From the NCBI GenBank assembly GCA_027484685.1, contig JAIXSO010000020.1:1-64000 (forward strand): DNA of 64,000 nt, read 5' to 3'. The notes under the pieces were generated by a model, which was not told where the DNA came from, ran no database searches, and saw only the letters and a program-made list of their open reading frames with translations. The position numbers were made by a program, and so were the translations under genes. Each line of letters begins with the position of its first letter. The first letter of the stretch is position 1. The stretch comes from Bacteroidota bacterium. GTDB lineage: Bacteria > Bacteroidota > Bacteroidia > UKL13-3. Shown here piece by piece: positions 60,848-64,000 of this stretch.

Positions 60848-62842
60848 ATGATTAAAAATTTAAAAATATTATTGGTTTGTTTTGGTTTATTGTTTATAAA
60901 TCACAGGATACTAGCACAAAATGCTACGAGATGGAGTACTGATTTATCAATGGGAGTACCAATTACTTTCTTTTCTGTTAATTCAAATCTTACAGGAATT
61001 TATCAATTAGGTTTACGATATTCTATCAATAAAAATTGGTCAGTTGCGGGTAGATTCGATTCAAAAGTGTTTTTTGGTAAAACCGAAAATGCATTAGGAA
61101 CAGTTTCGCCAGATGGTATCTACGCTAAAGATATTGTCACTTATAGAAATGGTTTTTACAGTATTAGTGGATATGCTCAATATAATTTAAGTGATGTACT
61201 TGGTTTGACTAAAACTACAAACCGTTTTATGCCATATGCAGTTTTTGGTGCTGGTTTACAGTTTTGGAAACTGAAAACTTCTTATATTGATGGTACTAGT
61301 TCAGCCATGTCCGAGTTTGGGGATAGACCAATGAGAAACTACCAATTCGGTTTAGGTTTAAGATATTATATTAACTCTTCGATGGATCTTTTATTGTCTA
61401 GTGAATATAATTTTGTTGAAAGTTATTGGTTAGATGGCGCTTATGCAGATAAAAAATTAGATACTTATTTGAATACATCAATAGGGTTATCATACAAAAT
61501 TGGCGCAAAGGATAATAAAAACCTAGCTGATTGGGCTTTTAAAAACATTGATTTGCAAGATATGCCTAAACGCGATTTTGCGCATTGGAGTGTTGATTTA
61601 AACGCTGGCTTACCTATTATGTTTTCGCCTATTGGCTATAAACCAACAGCTATGGGCGGTGTAGGAATAAGGTATTCTTTCTCTCCATTTTTCTCATTAC
61701 AAGCCGCTTACCATTTAGGTCAGTTTTCAGGCAGCCAAGATTTACCGTTTGCTGAATCTGGTAATAGGATTGGGGCAAATTTTATTAAAGATTACACTAA
61801 TACTTTGAACCAAGTTACCTTAAGGGGATTATTCAACTTAAGAAGGTTAACTAGTGAACCTACGCTTTTAAATAAGTGGAATTATTATGCTGTTGTTGGA
61901 GGAGGGTATTTGTTTTATAATTGCACAAACACTTACGCAAATAATACCTCAAATGATTTTTCTTATAATGAAGGTACTCAAAACTTAGTAGTTGGTTTTC
62001 AAGCCAGAAAGCATTTAAATTCAAGTTGGGACTTTTTATCAGGTGTTGACTTTAATTACAATCAATCAAAGTGGATGGATGGAGCGGCAGATAAAGATTA
62101 TTCGAATCATCATTTTTACATTAATGCTGGTATTTCTTATAAATTTGCGGCTAAAAAGAATAGAGAATTAATTGATTGGAGTTACAGTGGTTATAATTAT
62201 TCTAACCAACCAAAAGAAGTTCCAATAGATAGAATTCCAGTTATTGATAAGCCTAAAGTTGTGGTAGAAGAGCCAAAGGTTGAACCAAAAGTGGAACCTA
62301 AGGTAGAACCAAAAGTAGAACCTAAGGTTGAGCCAAAAGTAGAACCTAAGGTAGAACCAAAAGTAGAACCAAAAGTAGAACCTAAGGTAGAACCAAAAGT
62401 AGAACCTAAGGTAGAACCAAAAGTAGAACCTAAGGTAGAACCAAAAGTAGAACCTAAGGTTGAGCCAAAAGTAGAGCCAAAGGTAGAACCAAAAGTAGAA
62501 CCAAAGGTTGAGCCAAAAGTAGAACCTAAGGTAGAACCAAAAGTAGAACCTAAACCTACTAAAGATGCATTTGAAAATAAAGATGTTGTAACTGAACCTG
62601 ATAATACTTATAATGTTGTGGTGGGTTGCTATGGTTTAAGTCATCTAGATTTGGCTATGAAGTATAGAGATTCTATTCGTAAAAAAGGTTATAAAGCTAA
62701 TGTTTACAAATCGGTAGGTTCTAAATACTATAGGGTAATGACAACTAGTACAGATGATAAAAAATCTGCATTGAGAATATTAAGACGCTCAAGAGTAGAG
62801 ATAGATCCACAATCTTGGTTTTATTTGTACAATAAACAATAA
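60848..62842 (+). CDS. Two-barrel outer-membrane protein with PKVE spacer and SPOR domain
   Basis: 664 residues from ATG 60848, where a signal peptide begins (MIKNLKILLVCFGLLFIN, cut after ILAQ); ATG 60833 is a less likely start. Two homologous barrel domains follow: TRWSTDLSMGVPITFFSVNS (about 30) and HWSVDLNAGLPIMFSPIGYK (about 249). Then come 23 perfect PKVE repeats (62273-62548), and a C-terminal SPOR domain (NTYNVVVGCYGLSHLDLAMK to SWFYLYNKQ) that in other proteins binds denuded glycan strands. It should connect the outer membrane with peptidoglycan, especially where septal glycan is being processed. Confidence 0.8.
   Translation: MIKNLKILLVCFGLLFINHRILAQNATRWSTDLSMGVPITFFSVNSNLTGIYQLGLRYSINKNWSVAGRFDSKVFFGKTENALGTVSPDGIYAKDIVTYRNGFYSISGYAQYNLSDVLGLTKTTNRFMPYAVFGAGLQFWKLKTSYIDGTSSAMSEFGDRPMRNYQFGLGLRYYINSSMDLLLSSEYNFVESYWLDGAYADKKLDTYLNTSIGLSYKIGAKDNKNLADWAFKNIDLQDMPKRDFAHWSVDLNAGLPIMFSPIGYKPTAMGGVGIRYSFSPFFSLQAAYHLGQFSGSQDLPFAESGNRIGANFIKDYTNTLNQVTLRGLFNLRRLTSEPTLLNKWNYYAVVGGGYLFYNCTNTYANNTSNDFSYNEGTQNLVVGFQARKHLNSSWDFLSGVDFNYNQSKWMDGAADKDYSNHHFYINAGISYKFAAKKNRELIDWSYSGYNYSNQPKEVPIDRIPVIDKPKVVVEEPKVEPKVEPKVEPKVEPKVEPKVEPKVEPKVEPKVEPKVEPKVEPKVEPKVEPKVEPKVEPKVEPKVEPKVEPKVEPKVEPKVEPKVEPKVEPKPTKDAFENKDVVTEPDNTYNVVVGCYGLSHLDLAMKYRDSIRKKGYKANVYKSVGSKYYRVMTTSTDDKKSALRILRRSRVEIDPQSWFYLYNKQ
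62273..62548 (+). repeat. 23 tandem 12-bp units coding PKVE
   Basis: Twenty-three 12-base units encode PKVE without a single amino-acid change, while synonymous bases vary (CCA/CCT, AAA/AAG, GTA/GTT/GTG). A 24-base alternation CCTAAGGTAGAACCAAAAGT is common. The mixture shows expansion of a two-unit block plus selection to keep the protein. Confidence 0.9.
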
Positions 62843-62851
62843 TATGTAGAT

Positions 62852-62876
62852 AAAAGCCCCGAAAGGGGCTTTTTCA
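62852..62876 (+). terminator. Rho-independent terminator
   Basis: AAAAGCCCC/GGGGCTTTT with a GAAA tetraloop and a T-run, just after the SPOR-protein stop. Confidence 0.9.
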
Positions 62877-62925
62877 TTTATACCTTTATTGTAATTTAGC
62901 ATTTTGAAATTAAACACATTTTATA

Positions 62926-64000
62926 ATGAGAAATATTCTAATAATCTTGGTTTTATTTATTACTAAGTTTACTTCTGCTCAAGTGGTTAAGCCTAGTAAT
63001 AAATCAAATGAAAAGCCAGCTGCCAATGATGGTAACCTTACTTCAAACAAGTATAGTAGATGGTCCATTGCAGGTGGGATTGGTTCTACTTATACAGTTT
63101 TTGATATAGATCAAGATCAATTAAATCCAATTTATTGTTTAGGATTAAGATACTCAGTTGGACATATTGTTTCGTTAAGATTACAAGGTTTATATGGAAC
63201 TTACTCAGGTAAAAATAATCAAGGCTTGAAAAAAGATTATGGCTACGCAAACAATATTGGTCAAGTTGGTTTTCATATAATGGGTAATTTTGGCGGATTG
63301 AATTTCAGGAAAAAAAATCCTAATACAATATTTTATGCTTTTACAGGATTCACTTTAACATTTAGTGATGGAGTAAGAGATAAAAATATTTCTGATAAAG
63401 GCGCCAGAACCTATGCTGGAGTTGATTATACTATTCCTATTGGAATTGGAGCTAAATACAAACTAAATAATATGTTTGATATTGGCTTAGAAGGTGTGGT
63501 TAATTTAGCAAGAACAGACATGTATGATCTTTATGATCCGACCCCAAACCAAGGCTTTCCTGATATGTTTGGTTCGTTTAATATTTCGGTAGGATACAAT
63601 TTTACTGGAAACACTAGAACTCAACATCTAGATTGGGCCAATCCAATGGCTGTTATTTACGATGATTTAGTAAAAAAAGCTAATAAATCGGCCGAAGCTA
63701 TTAAAAATGATGGCGATAAAGATGGAATTCCAGATTATTTAGATTTGGAGCCAACTACCAAGCCGGGTTACAAAGTTGATGTTAAAGGTGTTACTTTAGA
63801 TAGTGATGTGGACGGAATTCCTGATACTGATGATCCTGATCCATACGGATTTAATCAAATGTTGAGCATTTATTATCCTGCAGAAAACTTTAAGGGAAAA
63901 TCTTCTGTTGACGTGATGCAGTTTTCTGATTCAATTCCTGAAGGAGATTTTATTACTTTATCATCTGAAGGTTACGGACTGCCAATAATTACTTTTGAAC
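62926..64000 (+). CDS. Partial outer-membrane barrel protein with calcium-type Asp-rich repeats (OmpA-like)
   Basis: An open frame from ATG 62926 to the window end (about 358 codons, no stop). The signal peptide is ILIILVLFITKFTSAQ. A barrel domain of about 200 residues follows (SRWSIAGGIGSTYTVFDIDQ, LGLRYSVGHIVSLRLQGLYG), similar in start to the barrels of the preceding gene. From about 260 come thrombospondin-type 3 repeats (DGDKDGIPDYLDLEP, SDVDGIPDTDDPDPYG). Such proteins usually end in an OmpA peptidoglycan-binding domain, which would lie beyond the window. Confidence 0.75.
   Translation, partial: MRNILIILVLFITKFTSAQVVKPSNKSNEKPAANDGNLTSNKYSRWSIAGGIGSTYTVFDIDQDQLNPIYCLGLRYSVGHIVSLRLQGLYGTYSGKNNQGLKKDYGYANNIGQVGFHIMGNFGGLNFRKKNPNTIFYAFTGFTLTFSDGVRDKNISDKGARTYAGVDYTIPIGIGAKYKLNNMFDIGLEGVVNLARTDMYDLYDPTPNQGFPDMFGSFNISVGYNFTGNTRTQHLDWANPMAVIYDDLVKKANKSAEAIKNDGDKDGIPDYLDLEPTTKPGYKVDVKGVTLDSDVDGIPDTDDPDPYGFNQMLSIYYPAENFKGKSSVDVMQFSDSIPEGDFITLSSEGYGLPIITFE

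Noticed and set aside
62273-62548. Regular 12/24-base periodicity considered as CRISPR
   Set aside because: It is fully coding (PKVE repeats) with no spacers.

Overview
The window is AT-rich, gene-dense chromosome from a member of the Bacteroidota. Four things support this. It carries type IX secretion (T9SS) genes, porQ and porZ, and a secreted hydrolase with a C-terminal T9SS sorting domain. The dcw cluster has the Bacteroidota layout, without ddl, murB or murF. Several promoters match the Bacteroidota form (TTTG or TTG, then 17-19 nt, then TAnnTTTG). Exported proteins often start with short MKN-type signal peptides ending in AQ. No complete transposase, prophage, CRISPR array or rRNA was found.

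Layout. (1) 1-5.8 kb is an accessory patch: a T9SS-exported alpha/beta hydrolase with a damaged 5' end, then three paralogous small exported proteins. A decaying copy of the hydrolase 3' end lies in front of the second and third, so a [hydrolase tail + small protein] unit was duplicated in tandem. (2) 6.1-22.4 kb is the division and cell-wall operon mraZ-rsmH-ftsL-ftsI-murE-mraY-murD-ftsW-murG-murC-ftsQ-ftsA-ftsZ, preceded by three 10-bp-phased GTGG boxes (probable MraZ operator) and closed by a terminator. (3) 22.7-31.8 kb holds two glycosyltransferases, a 2OG-Fe oxygenase, a two-domain aminolipid acyltransferase, a deoxynucleoside kinase, a pseudouridine synthase, panB and exported proteins. 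(4) 32-38.7 kb holds dnaK, a strange class II tRNA with anticodon GAT, a hydroxylase, a DEAD-box helicase, a deoxyhypusine-synthase-like enzyme, a DUF1801 fusion and a TIGR02757 protein. (5) 38.7-46.5 kb holds porZ, an RND/MMPL exporter and small unknown proteins. (6) 46.6-55.8 kb, minus strand, holds dnaG, the ribonucleotide reductase genes nrdB and nrdA with a four-helix-bundle gene between them, and a phosphate porin/Pit pair. (7) 56-64 kb holds porQ-cmk, a desaturase, a UbiA prenyltransferase, a DUF502 protein, a TrmH/SpoU methyltransferase, a two-barrel SPOR-domain outer-membrane protein with 23 PKVE repeats, and a partial barrel protein running off the end.

Functional links. The dcw products make lipid II (the MurE DNPR motif indicates meso-diaminopimelate) and build the Z-ring. 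PorQ and PorZ belong to the machinery that anchors sorting-domain cargo such as the first gene. The SPOR protein probably ties the outer membrane to peptidoglycan.

The least explained signals are three. A family of short degenerate repeat words lies between genes and has also entered the reading frames of murG and murC in frame. The tRNA has a serine-type body but an isoleucine anticodon and a broken acceptor stem. The four-helix-bundle gene in the nrd operon is bounded by inverted copies of one of the same repeat words.
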